A stretch of 64,000 nucleotides of DNA from UBA946 sp031550725 (GCA_031550725.1 JAVBOH010000021.1:1-64000), one strand, 5' to 3'; positions 41,052 through 50,045 are shown, counted from the first letter of the stretch. The notes: generated by a model from the sequence alone, not told the origin. Numbers and translations are program-made.

Positions 41052-42407
41052 TTAAAATTTTCTTTTTTTATGCACCTTTTTAAGCTTTTTTCGTTTTTTG
41101 CTTGTAGCTGTAACATATATAACAACATAAGCGATTATAAGGAAAATTGCAATTCCGACAGCAAGCTTAAACCAGAATGAATTAAAGAAATCCTTTGCTT
41201 TCATTATAGTATAATCAAGCTGTGATAATTCAACGGAATCCTTTGCAACTAAATCAACTGTGCAAATAACCTCGCCTGATAAAGAACAGGTGTATGTTCC
41301 GAGCTTTTGTCCTTTTTCAACAGGTGCAGTTATAGCACCATCCTCATCTGTAAAATCTTTCGTATTGATATCAATTTTCAAACTGCTGACATCAAGTGTA
41401 TTTGGCCATATTGTTGCATAATCTTCGGATGGAACAAGAAGCACATGGTCTTGATCCTGTCCCATTTTTACAGGTAATTCAGTGATTTCAGCACTTGTGC
41501 TTACAATCTTCTCGTATGAAAATGTGTTAAATGCCCAGTCATATATTTTCTGATGATCCTCATAATGCAGGTTTTGTGATTTTCCATCGGAATCATACAT
41601 CGGACTGCCCATTGTAATCAACAGATAGTTGTTGCCATCACAGCTGCCAAGTGTAATGAGGTTACGTCCTGATTCATCAAGAGTGCCTGTTTTTAAACCC
41701 TTTGCATACTTGTAATAATAATCACTGCCCTTTGAAAGCATTTTATTTGTGTGATAAATTGTTGCCCAGCCGTCTGCCTGATAATTTGTAGCTTTCATTG
41801 TATACTCAGGTGTGCAGGCAATTTCAACAAGCTTTGGATAATTCTGAACTGCATACTTTGCAATCAAAGCCATATCCCTTGCGTTTGTATATTGGTTTTC
41901 ATCAAAAAGGCCGTGGGAGTTAGCAAAGTGAGTACCTGTGCAGCCGATTTCCGTTGCTTTTTCATTCATCATATTAATGAAGTTTGGCAAGCTGCTGCCG
42001 CCAACATTATAAGCAAGTATTCCAGCAGACTCACAAGCTGAATACATCAGCATTGAGTACATGAGGTCGGAAACTGTTGCAACCTCGCCTCTTGAATATC
42101 CAACAGATGATGCCCCCATACCATATAACTCATCAAAAACAACCAAAGGTGCTTCGAATGAAGTGTTATCTAAGTCCTTGACATTATCAAGCACTATCAT
42201 AGCTGTCATGATTTTTGTCAGTGATGCAGGATACATCTTCTTTGTCGGATTTTTTTCATACACGGTTATGTCTTTATCAAGATTTATAAGTATAGCCGCT
42301 TCACTCGAAATTGCAAAGCTTGGTGTAAATGTCACAGCGTCAGCCTTAAGCGGAATAAAAGTCATATATATAATCAAAACAGACAGAATTACTGCGATTT
42401 TTTTCAT
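41052..42407 (-). CDS. dacF: D-alanyl-D-alanine carboxypeptidase, DacF/PBP5 type
   Basis: A 451-residue low-molecular-weight penicillin-binding protein. Signal peptide (about 1-24), S11 peptidase domain with SxxK as SLTK (near residue 63), SxN-like SAC in YSACESAGILAY (near 118, Asn replaced by Cys) and KTG in GLKTGTLDE (near 236), a C-terminal beta domain and a final membrane helix (about 416-436) with a Lys-rich cytoplasmic end. It trims the terminal D-Ala from stem peptides. The SxN change deserves note. Neighbouring spoIIR suggests a sporulation connection, as for DacF. Confidence 0.88.
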   Translation of the reverse strand: MKKIAVILSVLIIYMTFIPLKADAVTFTPSFAISSEAAILINLDKDITVYEKNPTKKMYPASLTKIMTAMIVLDNVKDLDNTSFEAPLVVFDELYGMGASSVGYSRGEVATVSDLMYSMLMYSACESAGILAYNVGGSSLPNFINMMNEKATEIGCTGTHFANSHGLFDENQYTNARDMALIAKYAVQNYPKLVEIACTPEYTMKATNYQADGWATIYHTNKMLSKGSDYYYKYAKGLKTGTLDESGRNLITLGSCDGNNYLLITMGSPMYDSDGKSQNLHYEDHQKIYDWAFNTFSYEKIVSTSAEITELPVKMGQDQDHVLLVPSEDYATIWPNTLDVSSLKIDINTKDFTDEDGAITAPVEKGQKLGTYTCSLSGEVICTVDLVAKDSVELSQLDYTIMKAKDFFNSFWFKLAVGIAIFLIIAYVVIYVTATSKKRKKLKKVHKKRKF

Positions 42408-42555
42408 ATTAAAATAAACATCCTTTCAGAATAATATACATATAAACATTATAACAAATTTCCATGCAAAATGGAAGTGCTTTTTTATATTTTATTAAAT
42501 TTTAAGCAAAATAAAAGCAATGCCGCACTATTGCCGTACAGCATTGCTCCGTATA

Positions 42556-42622
42556 TGATTATTTAAGCAGACGTCAATCAAGTAGAACAATTCCGTGAAA
42601 AACGGAATTGTTCAGTACTCAT
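42556..42622. repeat. Palindromic element after spoIIR
   Basis: ACGTCAATCAAGTAG, a perfect stem GAACAATTCCGT/ACGGAATTGTTC and CAGTACTCATTATT. It resembles a weaker block at 29446-29500 and lies 4 bp beyond the spoIIR stop codon. Confidence 0.5.
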
Positions 42623-42625
42623 TAT

Positions 42626-43243
42626 TTATGCATTTTTTAATATATCCCTGATTTTATAATACAAATCCACAAAAAAGAAGCGTGCTTCATATTTTTCGGG
42701 GTTATGGAGCATTTCAATTTCTTCATCGGTAAAAACATCGCTGTAATCAGCAAGGACATCATCGATATTTGTTACAGCAGGTAAACAAAGTGGCGGGAAC
42801 ATTACACACCACCAGTTCTTTCCTTCAGCCTCACCGATAGTTATTCGCAAAGCCTTATAAATACCCTGCGGCATTGTAATATCGTTATAAACACGAGTGG
42901 TGAAATACATATCTGTAACCTCACATGAAACGGAATAATCATATCCATTTTTACGGATTGTGTTTTGGGCGATAAGCTGTATTTCATCCAAATGTTCACT
43001 AGCAATCAAGGCTGCATCGTTTGCTGAAATTTTATCCTCAAAAATATATGATGTCTGCACAAGGATTTCATCACGCACCTTCAATTTCAAAGCCTGATCC
43101 TCATCTGTATCAGAATTTGCAAGTATATGCAGGCGAAATACATTTTCTGTTATTCCGTTATACTCGTCTGCGAAGGCAGTAAGTCCTGTAAAAATAATTG
43201 TTATAACCATTCCAATCAGCATTGCAAGTTCAAGCTTTTTCAT
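42626..43243 (-). CDS. spoIIR: Stage II sporulation protein R
   Basis: A 205-residue SpoIIR, the forespore-secreted signal that activates SpoIIGA and hence sigma-E in the mother cell. Signal peptide or anchor at 1-25, then the family block FRLHILANSDTDEDQALKLKVRD (about 37-59) and GKNWWCVMFPPLC (about 140-152) with the usual Trp-Trp-Cys. Length is normal. This is direct evidence that the organism, or a recent ancestor, forms endospores. GAAAGGAC precedes the ATG. Confidence 0.93.
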   Translation of the reverse strand: MKKLELAMLIGMVITIIFTGLTAFADEYNGITENVFRLHILANSDTDEDQALKLKVRDEILVQTSYIFEDKISANDAALIASEHLDEIQLIAQNTIRKNGYDYSVSCEVTDMYFTTRVYNDITMPQGIYKALRITIGEAEGKNWWCVMFPPLCLPAVTNIDDVLADYSDVFTDEEIEMLHNPEKYEARFFFVDLYYKIRDILKNA

Positions 43244-43416
43244 ATGTATTTTAGTCCTTTCAAGTGTGTTTTGATATTTAAAGTGTTGTCACGATTTTCT
43301 TTAAATATTCATGGCCGTTCAAAAAATTATAAAAATATTATTTGTAATAATAAATATACATTTCCTGATTTTAGTTATGTATTATTACAAATTCATGCAA
43401 AAACACTTAAAAGGTA

Positions 43417-43445
43417 TTGACATTTTTAACATAATATAGTATAAT
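43417..43445 (+). promoter_or_regulatory. tRNA-Thr promoter
   Basis: Perfect TTGACA (43417-43422), 17 bp, perfect TATAAT (43440-43445). A hairpin TTTGAATAA/TTATTCAAA (about 43461-43492) lies between it and the tRNA. Confidence 0.8.
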
Positions 43446-43502
43446 AATCAAGCGTTCTGTGTTTGAATAACTTCATGTCGGAATTATTCAAACATTGGAC
43501 GT

Positions 43503-43578
43503 GCTATCTTAGCTCAGTAGGCAGAGCACATCCTTGGTAAGGATGAGGTCGACAGTTCGAATCTGTTAGATAGCTCCA
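43503..43578 (+). tRNA. tRNA-Thr (GGT)
   Basis: A full cloverleaf: acceptor GCTATCT/AGATAGC, D arm AGCTCAGTAGGCAGAGC, anticodon stem CATCC/GGATG with loop TTGGTAA (anticodon GGT), T arm with GTTCGAAT, and encoded CCA. Discriminator base is T, normal for threonine. Confidence 0.97.
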
Positions 43579-43583
43579 TTTCC

Positions 43584-43626
43584 AAAAGCCGCCTCTGATT
43601 CTGCATAAGGGGGCGGCTTTTGTTGT
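43584..43626 (+). terminator. tRNA-Thr terminator
   Basis: AAAAGCCGCC pairs with GGCGGCTTTT, then TTGTTGTTTT. Confidence 0.9.
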
Positions 43627-43710
43627 TTTCATTCACCATGTCAATGTTATATTGAATTTAGAAAATGATTGATTTACTAATAAAATCCTATATGTAAGTA
43701 TGAATGTTAA

Positions 43711-43750
43711 AGTGGCTGCTGCAAGAGATTTTTCTCTTGCAGCAGCCACT
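43711..43750. repeat. Perfect 18-bp hairpin with TTTT loop
   Basis: AGTGGCTGCTGCAAGAGA (43711-43728) and its exact complement (43733-43750). It has an ATTTTTAAT run on the plus side and lies 79 bp beyond the araD stop, so it may terminate araD transcripts or be an independent element. Confidence 0.7.
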
Positions 43751-43829
43751 ATTTTTAATAATATTAATCATTCAAGCAGACATATAATAACCTCAAAATG
43801 TAGCACAGCAAAGCTGCACAGATATGTTA

Positions 43830-44519
43830 TTACTGCCCATAATAAGCATTTGCGCCATGCTTGCGAAGATAATGCTTGTCAAGAAGTTCTTGCTGCATTG
43901 AGCTGATATCAGGGTTCATCATCTGATTATGCCATGCCATGAAAGCAAGTTCTTCTAAAACAACAGCGTTATGAACAGCCTCATGTGCATCCTTGCCCCA
44001 TGTGAACGGCCCATGACTTGCTACTAAAACAGCAGGGATTTGCATTGGCTCAATATTTTTAAATGTTTCAACGATAACCTTGCCTGTTTCAAGCTCATAT
44101 TCACCGCTGATTTCTGATGGTGTCATTTTTCTTGTGCATGGGATTGAGCCGTAAAAATAATCGCCATGTGTTGTTCCCAAAGCCTTTATATCCATTTGTG
44201 CCTGCGAATAAACAGTTGCCCAACGGCTGTGAGTATGCACAATACCACCTAAACCTGCAAAATTTCTGTATAGCTCAAGATGTGTTGGTGTGTCGGATGA
44301 TGGTTTGTATTTTCCCTCGACAACATTTCCTGTGTTAAGTTCAACCACAACCATATCATCGGCTGTCATTGTGTCATATTCAACGCCGCTTGGCTTGATA
44401 ACAACAAGCCCCTGCTCTCTGTCTATACCGCTGACATTGCCCCATGTGAATGTAATAAGCTTATATTCTGGTAAAAGCATATTAGCTTTATAAACGTCTT
44501 GTTTTAGTTTTTCTAACAT
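43830..44519 (-). CDS. araD: L-ribulose-5-phosphate 4-epimerase
   Basis: A 229-residue class II aldolase-family epimerase converting L-ribulose-5-phosphate to D-xylulose-5-phosphate. Zn ligands in VHTHSRWA (His95, His97) and a third His near 170 (ASHGPFTWG); the C-terminus DKHYLRKHGANAYYGQ matches the end of enterobacterial AraD closely, which separates it from fuculose aldolases. It begins 13 nt after the kinase stop codon, so the two are one operon for L-arabinose (or ascorbate-type) use. Confidence 0.93.
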   Translation of the reverse strand: MLEKLKQDVYKANMLLPEYKLITFTWGNVSGIDREQGLVVIKPSGVEYDTMTADDMVVVELNTGNVVEGKYKPSSDTPTHLELYRNFAGLGGIVHTHSRWATVYSQAQMDIKALGTTHGDYFYGSIPCTRKMTPSEISGEYELETGKVIVETFKNIEPMQIPAVLVASHGPFTWGKDAHEAVHNAVVLEELAFMAWHNQMMNPDISSMQQELLDKHYLRKHGANAYYGQ

Positions 44520-44532
44520 TAATTTATACCTC

Positions 44533-46134
44533 TTATTTCAAATTCTCAATAGCCGCTCTTTCAATCGCAAAGCCATTTTTATACCTATCCACAAAAATAC
44601 CAAAGCTCTTTATATCCTCGTCTAAAGGACTAATTTCGGAGCATGGTGCTGATGCGAAAATCTTTGTGTTAAGGAAATTGTCGAGGGTATCGAATGTTGC
44701 CTTGTTATTCATAAATAATGCAAGCAAAGCCATTCCCCATGCACCGCCTTCGCCTGCTGTTTCCATTACAGACACAGGAACGCCTGCACAAGCTGCCATT
44801 ACACGCTGTCCTGATACTGCGGCTTTGAAAAATCCGCCATGACCATATAATTTATCAAGCTGAACCTTTTCTTCATTAAACAACACATCAAGTCCTAGCT
44901 TTAATGCTGATACAGCGGAATAAAGCTGTGCTTTCATAAGGTTTGCAAAGGAAAGCTTTCCGTTCGCACTGCGTGTTAAAAGCGGTCTGCCCTCATTAAA
45001 TCCTGTGCTGTGTTCACCTGAATGATAGTTATATAAAAGTATACCGCCTAAATCGGTGTCGCCCTCAAGTGCTTTTGCATACATGGTATCAAGAATTTTA
45101 CCTTTATTCATTTCAATTCCAAGGCTATCAAGGAATTCCTTGTACATCGAAGCCCATGCATCAATCTCAGATGAACAGTTGTTGCAATGCACCATCGCAA
45201 CAGGATGTCCTGTCGGTGTTGTCACAACATCAATCTGGCTATATACAGCAGACAGCGCTTTTTCAAGCACTATCATTGCAAATACAGAAGTTCCTGCTGA
45301 AACATTACCAGTGCGTACTGCAACAGAATTTGTTGCAACCATGCCTGTTCCTGCATCACCCTCTGGTGCGCAAAAAGGTATTCCTGCCTGTAAATTACCG
45401 CTTGTATCAAGCAGCCATGCACCCTTTTCGGTTAAATACCCTGCATTTTCACCTGCTTGCAAAACTTTAGGCAGGATGTCATTTAACTTCCATTCAAAAT
45501 TATAAGAAGAAGTCATAGTATCAAATTTATTAAGCATAGTATTATCATAATCGGAAATATTGCTGTCAATAGGGAACATCCCTGACGCCTCACCAATTCC
45601 CATAACCTTTTCACCAGTCAGTGAATAATGTACATATCCTGCAAGAGTTGTGAGGAATGCTATATCCTTAACATGACTTTCGTTATTCAAAACTGCCTGA
45701 TATAAATGTGCAATGCTCCAGCGCTCTGGAATATTAAAGCCGAACTCATCTGTCAAAGCCTTTGCAGCCTTACCTGTGATGGTATTTCTCCATGTTCTGA
45801 ATTCACAAAGCTGGTTACCGTCTTTATCAAAAGGCAAATAGCCATGCATCATCGCTGAAAATCCGATTGCACCGATTTTTGTTATAGTCACGCCATACTT
45901 TTCATGCACATTATCAGCCAAAGCCTTATAACAAGTCTGAATGCCTGTCCACACATCATCAAGGCTGTATGTCCAGATACCATTAACAAGCTTGTTTTCC
46001 CAGTCATATGCACCCGATGAAATACATTCGCCGTTTTCATCAATCAGCACGCCTTTTATACGTGTTGAGCCAAGCTCAATTCCAAGATATGTACTGCCGT
46101 TTTCGATTATTTGTTTAATAATATTTATATCCAT
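44533..46134 (-). CDS. FGGY-family carbohydrate kinase, probable ribulokinase
   Basis: A 533-residue FGGY kinase. The N-terminal phosphate-1 motif YLGIELGSTRIKGVLIDENG (about 16-35), SAMMHGYLPFD near 94, and the C-terminal GHGGFFKAAVSGQRVMAACAGVPVSVMETAGEGGAWGMALLA region near 432-475 are typical. Partnership with araD makes L-ribulose the likely substrate, but the protein is not a close match to classic AraB, so xylulose or another ketose is possible. No transporter or isomerase gene is in the window. Confidence 0.8.
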   Translation of the reverse strand: MDINIIKQIIENGSTYLGIELGSTRIKGVLIDENGECISSGAYDWENKLVNGIWTYSLDDVWTGIQTCYKALADNVHEKYGVTITKIGAIGFSAMMHGYLPFDKDGNQLCEFRTWRNTITGKAAKALTDEFGFNIPERWSIAHLYQAVLNNESHVKDIAFLTTLAGYVHYSLTGEKVMGIGEASGMFPIDSNISDYDNTMLNKFDTMTSSYNFEWKLNDILPKVLQAGENAGYLTEKGAWLLDTSGNLQAGIPFCAPEGDAGTGMVATNSVAVRTGNVSAGTSVFAMIVLEKALSAVYSQIDVVTTPTGHPVAMVHCNNCSSEIDAWASMYKEFLDSLGIEMNKGKILDTMYAKALEGDTDLGGILLYNYHSGEHSTGFNEGRPLLTRSANGKLSFANLMKAQLYSAVSALKLGLDVLFNEEKVQLDKLYGHGGFFKAAVSGQRVMAACAGVPVSVMETAGEGGAWGMALLALFMNNKATFDTLDNFLNTKIFASAPCSEISPLDEDIKSFGIFVDRYKNGFAIERAAIENLK

Positions 46135-46409
46135 TTAAATTACTCTCCTAAATTATTAATACATTAATGATACCATAAATTCATATATATTTCAAGATTT
46201 TTTTGACATATAATATACAGTGATATAAATGTATAGTTAAATATATTATATGTATTGTATCAAATTGGAAATTTTATGTGTATAAAACATTCTTAAAATG
46301 TCAATAATTATAGATATCAAAGCATTTTGTATAAATATAATGTAGATAAAAGATTATCAATTGTGCAATATGCATGAAAAAAATGATAAAAAATGTATTG
46401 CATAGGTAC
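46135..46409. other. AT-rich gap between divergent araBD-like operon and regulator
   Basis: About 275 bp without gene or clear hairpin. It must hold the promoter of the minus-strand kinase, but I cannot choose one with confidence. Confidence 0.5.
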
Positions 46410-46438
46410 TTGAAAAAAATTTGTTTATACTGTATAAT
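46410..46438 (+). promoter_or_regulatory. Promoter of the CheY-like gene
   Basis: TTGAAA (46410), 17 bp, perfect TATAAT (46433-46438). Confidence 0.7.
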
Positions 46439-46515
46439 TATATTATTATTGAATTGCTAATTGCTTTTACATGAGCATTGTAATTTTAAACATACAGGAA
46501 AGGTGCTGTTTGAAT

Positions 46516-46887
46516 ATGTCCATGCAGGATTTGAAGGTTTTGATTTGTGATGACTCTATGTTCGTCAGGAAAAAGATGAAGGAGAGTCTTGTTAAATTCG
46601 GTGTTGAAAAAATTTTTGAGGCTGCTGACGGTGAAAAGGCTGTTGTCAAGTTTGCTGAATCCAATCCCGATATTGTTTTTATGGATATAGTTATGCCTAT
46701 TAAAAGCGGTGTTGAGGCTTTGAAGGATATCCTTTCTATATCTCCTGGCGCAAAGGTTGTTATGGCATCCTCTGTTGGTACACAGGGTAATTTAAAGGAT
46801 GCTATTACTGCGGGTGCATATGACTTCCTGCAAAAGCCTATTAATGATGACGATTTACTGAAAATGCTTGAGAAAGTTGCAAAATAA
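46516..46887 (+). CDS. CheY-like single-domain response regulator
   Basis: A 123-residue receiver domain without an output domain. Acid pair VLICDDSMFVRKK (residues about 10-11), phosphoacceptor Asp in IVFMDIVMP (near 55), Ser/Thr in VVMASS (near 82) and Lys in FLQKP (near 104) are all present, so it should be phosphorylated. It resembles CheY proteins, yet no kinase, receptor or flagellar gene is in the window. ATG 46516 follows AAAGGTG by 10 nt. It is followed after 48 bp by a protein with a CheX-like domain, its likely phosphatase. Confidence 0.88.
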   Translation: MSMQDLKVLICDDSMFVRKKMKESLVKFGVEKIFEAADGEKAVVKFAESNPDIVFMDIVMPIKSGVEALKDILSISPGAKVVMASSVGTQGNLKDAITAGAYDFLQKPINDDDLLKMLEKVAK

Positions 46888-46935
46888 TTTTCTCTGCTGT
46901 TTTTACAAATAACTCTTGAAAAGGAATGAAAATTT

Positions 46936-47820
46936 ATGTTTACTCAATTTTTTGGTAATTATCTGTTAAATAAGCAATTAGTATCTCCGGAAAATCTGGC
47001 AGATGCTTTACATAAGCAGTCAACAACGAGAATGAAACTTGGTGTTTTAGCAATAAATGCAGGAATTATGACTGCCGAGCAGGTTGATTTGGTTCATGCA
47101 GAACAGCAGAGAGTTGACAAAAGAATTGGTGATGTCATGGTTGAAATGGGATTTGCGACAAGAGAGCAGATTGAGGAGCTGTTTAAGACACAGCCTGTTG
47201 GGCACTTGCTTTTAGGTCAGGCACTTGTTGATAATGGATATATGACAAACTCACAGTTTGAAACTGCTTTACGTTCATATAAGGCTGAAAACAGTATTTC
47301 CGATGCTGATTTTACAGAAGTTAAGGATGAAACTGTTAAAAAGCTTATTGTTAAGTTTTATGATGTCAGCAATGCTCCGAATTCGAAGTATCTGACTGGT
47401 TATCTTTCACTTCTTTTCAAAAATATCATTCGTTTTATTGGTGATGATTTTACTCCAATGGAATTTGCCGAGAAGGATTTGTTTGAATGCAAAAATTGTC
47501 TTGTGCAGAAGCTTTCCGGCGAGGGTGATGCGATGACTGTTATTGACGGTGATGAATATGCGATTACTTCGTTTGCATCACGTTTTGCACAAGAAGAAAT
47601 CACTGCTTATGATGAATATGCACAGGCTGTTGTAAGTGAATTCTTAAATCTTCATAATGGTTTGTTCACTGTCAATTACTCCAATGAGGAGGGGATTGAG
47701 CTAGCGCTTGAACCACAGGAAACACTTTATAAGCTTGATTTGCTTGGCATGAAGAGTGTATTTATCGTACCTGTTTGTTTCTCATTTGGTACTATAAACT
47801 TTATTATTGGTTTCAATTAA
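46936..47820 (+). CDS. Protein with MshEN-like repeats and CheX-like phosphatase domain
   Basis: A 294-residue protein. The first 115 residues have three repeats of the type LG-x-L-x-x-x-G-x-(M/A)-(T)-x-x-Q-(V/I/F), as in the N-terminal domains of GspE/PilB-type ATPases (some of which bind c-di-GMP). Residues about 135-294 resemble the CheC/CheX/FliY fold: a single E-x-x-N motif in VVSEFLNLHNG (near 230) with a Pro about 22 residues later (LEPQ), as in CheX phosphatases that remove phosphate from CheY-P. The first conserved residue of that motif is Ala rather than Ser/Asp. It most likely dephosphorylates the preceding regulator. Same operon, terminated right after. Confidence 0.62.
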   Translation: MFTQFFGNYLLNKQLVSPENLADALHKQSTTRMKLGVLAINAGIMTAEQVDLVHAEQQRVDKRIGDVMVEMGFATREQIEELFKTQPVGHLLLGQALVDNGYMTNSQFETALRSYKAENSISDADFTEVKDETVKKLIVKFYDVSNAPNSKYLTGYLSLLFKNIIRFIGDDFTPMEFAEKDLFECKNCLVQKLSGEGDAMTVIDGDEYAITSFASRFAQEEITAYDEYAQAVVSEFLNLHNGLFTVNYSNEEGIELALEPQETLYKLDLLGMKSVFIVPVCFSFGTINFIIGFN

Positions 47821-47828
47821 AAGATATA

Positions 47829-47864
47829 ATTTCCGCACTTGTATTGAGTGCGGAAATTTTTTTG
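47829..47864 (+). terminator. Terminator of the CheY/CheX-like operon
   Basis: ATTTCCGCACT pairs with AGTGCGGAAAT over a 7-nt loop, then TTTTTTT. Confidence 0.92.
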
Positions 47865-47882
47865 AAAATCTTTGATATAACC

Positions 47883-47911
47883 TTGACAATATGGGTAAAT
47901 AAGTATATAAT
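47883..47911 (+). promoter_or_regulatory. Promoter of the Ter-type module
   Basis: Perfect TTGACA (47883-47888), 17 bp, perfect TATAAT (47906-47911), followed by a leader of about 110 nt before the vWA gene. Confidence 0.8.
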
Positions 47912-48028
47912 TTTATTATGTGTTCAAAGTTTATAATATTCTACAAGATATAGTATGCATGGTGTATTATTATACGCTGTATATTTGCACAGAAAAACGA
48001 TTTTTTAGAAAAAGGATGGTCATAAAAA

Positions 48029-48670
48029 ATGTCAGAATTTTCACGCAGACTGCCTGTTTACTTGCTGCTCGATATATCAGGATCTATGTCAGGAGAGCCG
48101 ATTGAGGCTGTAAGACACGGTGTAAGAGCATTGTTGTCAGAACTTAGAGGTGATCCACAAGCACTTGAAACAGCTTATCTTTCCGTTATAACATTCAACT
48201 CAAATGCAGTTCAGGTTGCACCTTTGACTGAACTTATGCTTTTTAAAGAGCCATATCTTACTGCTGGCGGTGCTACTTCACTTGGAAGTGCGCTTAGACT
48301 TCTTTCCGAGTGCATTAAAAATGAAGTGAGAAAGTCAACAGACACTCAAAAGGGTGACTGGAAACCTCTTGTTTTCATTCTAACAGACGGTGCTCCTACT
48401 GATGACTGGCGTTCTGCTGCTGCCGAACTCAAAAGCACAAAGCCTGCAAATATCATAGCTTGTGCTGCTGGTGCATCTGCTGATACTACCGTTTTAAAGG
48501 AAATCACCGAGGCTGTTTTGATGATGAACACTCTTTCTGCGGGTGATTTATCACAGTTCTTTGCTTGGGTTTCAAGCTCTGTTAAGATGTCCTCAAAGAG
48601 CCTTGATTCAAAGCCAGGAGCTAATATTGAGCTGCCTCCTCCACCGCAGGGATTTGTTATTGTACCATAA
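48029..48670 (+). CDS. TerY-like von Willebrand A domain protein
   Basis: A 213-residue cytosolic vWA protein. The metal-ion site DxSxS appears in RRLPVYLLLDISGSMSGEPIEAV (split: RRLPVYLLL, then DISGSMSG, residues 7-23), with Thr in GGATSLGSAL (near 77) and Asp in TDGAPTDDW (near 115). The opening RRLPVYLLLD..GSM is the hallmark of TerY. In Ter systems TerY-like proteins occur with a PP2C phosphatase and a kinase, as here, as a stress-signalling triad. Pro-rich C-terminus PPPPQGF. Start ATG behind AAAAGGATGG. Confidence 0.9.
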   Translation: MSEFSRRLPVYLLLDISGSMSGEPIEAVRHGVRALLSELRGDPQALETAYLSVITFNSNAVQVAPLTELMLFKEPYLTAGGATSLGSALRLLSECIKNEVRKSTDTQKGDWKPLVFILTDGAPTDDWRSAAAELKSTKPANIIACAAGASADTTVLKEITEAVLMMNTLSAGDLSQFFAWVSSSVKMSSKSLDSKPGANIELPPPPQGFVIVP

Positions 48671-48681
48671 TTTAATGAGGT

Positions 48682-48748
48682 TAAGTTTGAAAAATTTATT
48701 TTTCAAACTCGGAGTTTAGTGTAAAACACTAAACATCCGAACTTTTTT
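48682..48748 (+). promoter_or_regulatory. Two intercistronic hairpins between vWA and PP2C genes
   Basis: GTTTGAAAAA/TTTTTCAAAC and then CGGAGTTTAGTG/CACTAAACATCCG with a following ACTTTTTT. The second resembles a weak terminator, so it may lower expression of the phosphatase and kinase relative to vWA. Confidence 0.6.
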
Positions 48749-48773
48749 AGAAAGGATGGTTCGTATATAAAAT

Positions 48774-50012
48774 ATGATTGATAATATCAACGAAAACACT
48801 AATCATGATGACACATTGTCTAATTATGATGTGACTTCACATACTGCTGGTATGTGGAAATATAACCCTGTGCCGCAGGATATTGAGCCGCATTCGGAAT
48901 ATGCATCCGTTTATGAAAATAACGATTATGCTGAGATTATTGCCGCTAGGGTGCGTGGGAAAAAGCATAAGCACGAGGGTACAAACTGTGACGACTGGTA
49001 TGAATACAAGATGGTTGGTGATACGGTTATTGTTGCTGTATCGGATGGCGCAGGCTCAAAGGTGCTGTCACGAATTGGTGCAAAGGAGTCATGCGTTGCT
49101 GCTGTTAATTATCTTGATACAGAGTTTAAAGGGCTGCAAAAAGACAATCCTCATATGCAAAAGGGACTTGGAATGCCGCTTGACAGCAAGGAATTTATTG
49201 CTGAATGCACTAAGCTTGCAGGAATTTTGCAGGGGAGTGTGAATGCTGCTTTTATTGGCGCTCAGAATGCCTTTAAATCAAGAAAAACTTCCGATGAGCT
49301 TATTGAAAGCTTGGGTAAAGTCCCTGATATAAGGGATTTTTCGTCGACCTTTCTTGCTGCGGCTATTGTTCCTGTTAACGTTAATGGAAGTAAAGAGCAT
49401 TTTGTTATTTCCGTTCAGATTGGAGATGGCATGATAGCATCTGTTAATGCAGATACTTCATTTACTGATGCTTTACGCATTCTTGGAAATGCTGACAGCG
49501 GTAATTTTGCAGGTGAAACGGAATTTCTGACATCCGATACTGTTCGTTCACCTGAAAGCCTTATGAGCAGGACAAAAATTGGTCGTCGGAAGATGTCCTC
49601 GCTAATGCTTATGACAGATGGCGTTGCTGATGATTATTACCCAAATTCACCTGAAATTCTAAGACTGTATCTTGATTTACAGCTTAATAATATTATCGGG
49701 GAATGCGGGTTTGATAAGGATGCAACGTCTGAATATAAGGATAAAATGCCAAAACCCGTGTCATATCCATGGGTTAATGACAGTGATGTTTCTTATGCGC
49801 TTCAATATGCGAAAAATATTTTCGCTGAAACTGACCTTACGTTAGAAAATGTATGGGGTAAAAAGGATATACTTGATGTTTCATCATTAAAATATTTTGA
49901 TACAGACAGTTATACAAAGGATAAGTCCGAAATGCTTTCAGTTTGGCTTGATAACTATGTTGAGAGAGGTTCTTTTGATGACAGAACACTCGTTATTGTT
50001 AATGTAAAATGA
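48774..50012 (+). CDS. PP2C-type protein phosphatase of the TerY triad
   Basis: A 412-residue PPM/PP2C phosphatase. The metal-binding Asp motifs are VAVSDGAGSKVLSRIGA (near residues 86-102), LMLMTDGVADDYYPN (near 280) and DDRTLVI at the C-terminus (near 402). About 60 residues precede the catalytic domain and include CDDWYEY, a frequent start of TerY-associated phosphatases. It should oppose the kinase encoded next. The AAAGGATGG site is 14 nt from ATG 48774, longer than usual. Confidence 0.88.
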   Translation: MIDNINENTNHDDTLSNYDVTSHTAGMWKYNPVPQDIEPHSEYASVYENNDYAEIIAARVRGKKHKHEGTNCDDWYEYKMVGDTVIVAVSDGAGSKVLSRIGAKESCVAAVNYLDTEFKGLQKDNPHMQKGLGMPLDSKEFIAECTKLAGILQGSVNAAFIGAQNAFKSRKTSDELIESLGKVPDIRDFSSTFLAAAIVPVNVNGSKEHFVISVQIGDGMIASVNADTSFTDALRILGNADSGNFAGETEFLTSDTVRSPESLMSRTKIGRRKMSSLMLMTDGVADDYYPNSPEILRLYLDLQLNNIIGECGFDKDATSEYKDKMPKPVSYPWVNDSDVSYALQYAKNIFAETDLTLENVWGKKDILDVSSLKYFDTDSYTKDKSEMLSVWLDNYVERGSFDDRTLVIVNVK

Positions 50013-50045
50013 AATGCACATCAATAATCGAAAGGGGTTAATGCC

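Noticed and set aside
43700..43906. 68-residue frame over the 18-bp hairpin
   Set aside because: It is built on the palindrome and runs into araD antisense; no ribosome binding site.
45056..45505. 149-residue frame opposite the FGGY kinase
   Set aside because: Shadow frame: no ribosome binding site and the kinase motifs lie on the other strand.
46516..47820. A chemotaxis operon
   Set aside because: No CheA, CheW, receptor, CheB/R or flagellar gene is within the window; only a CheY/CheX-like pair is supported.
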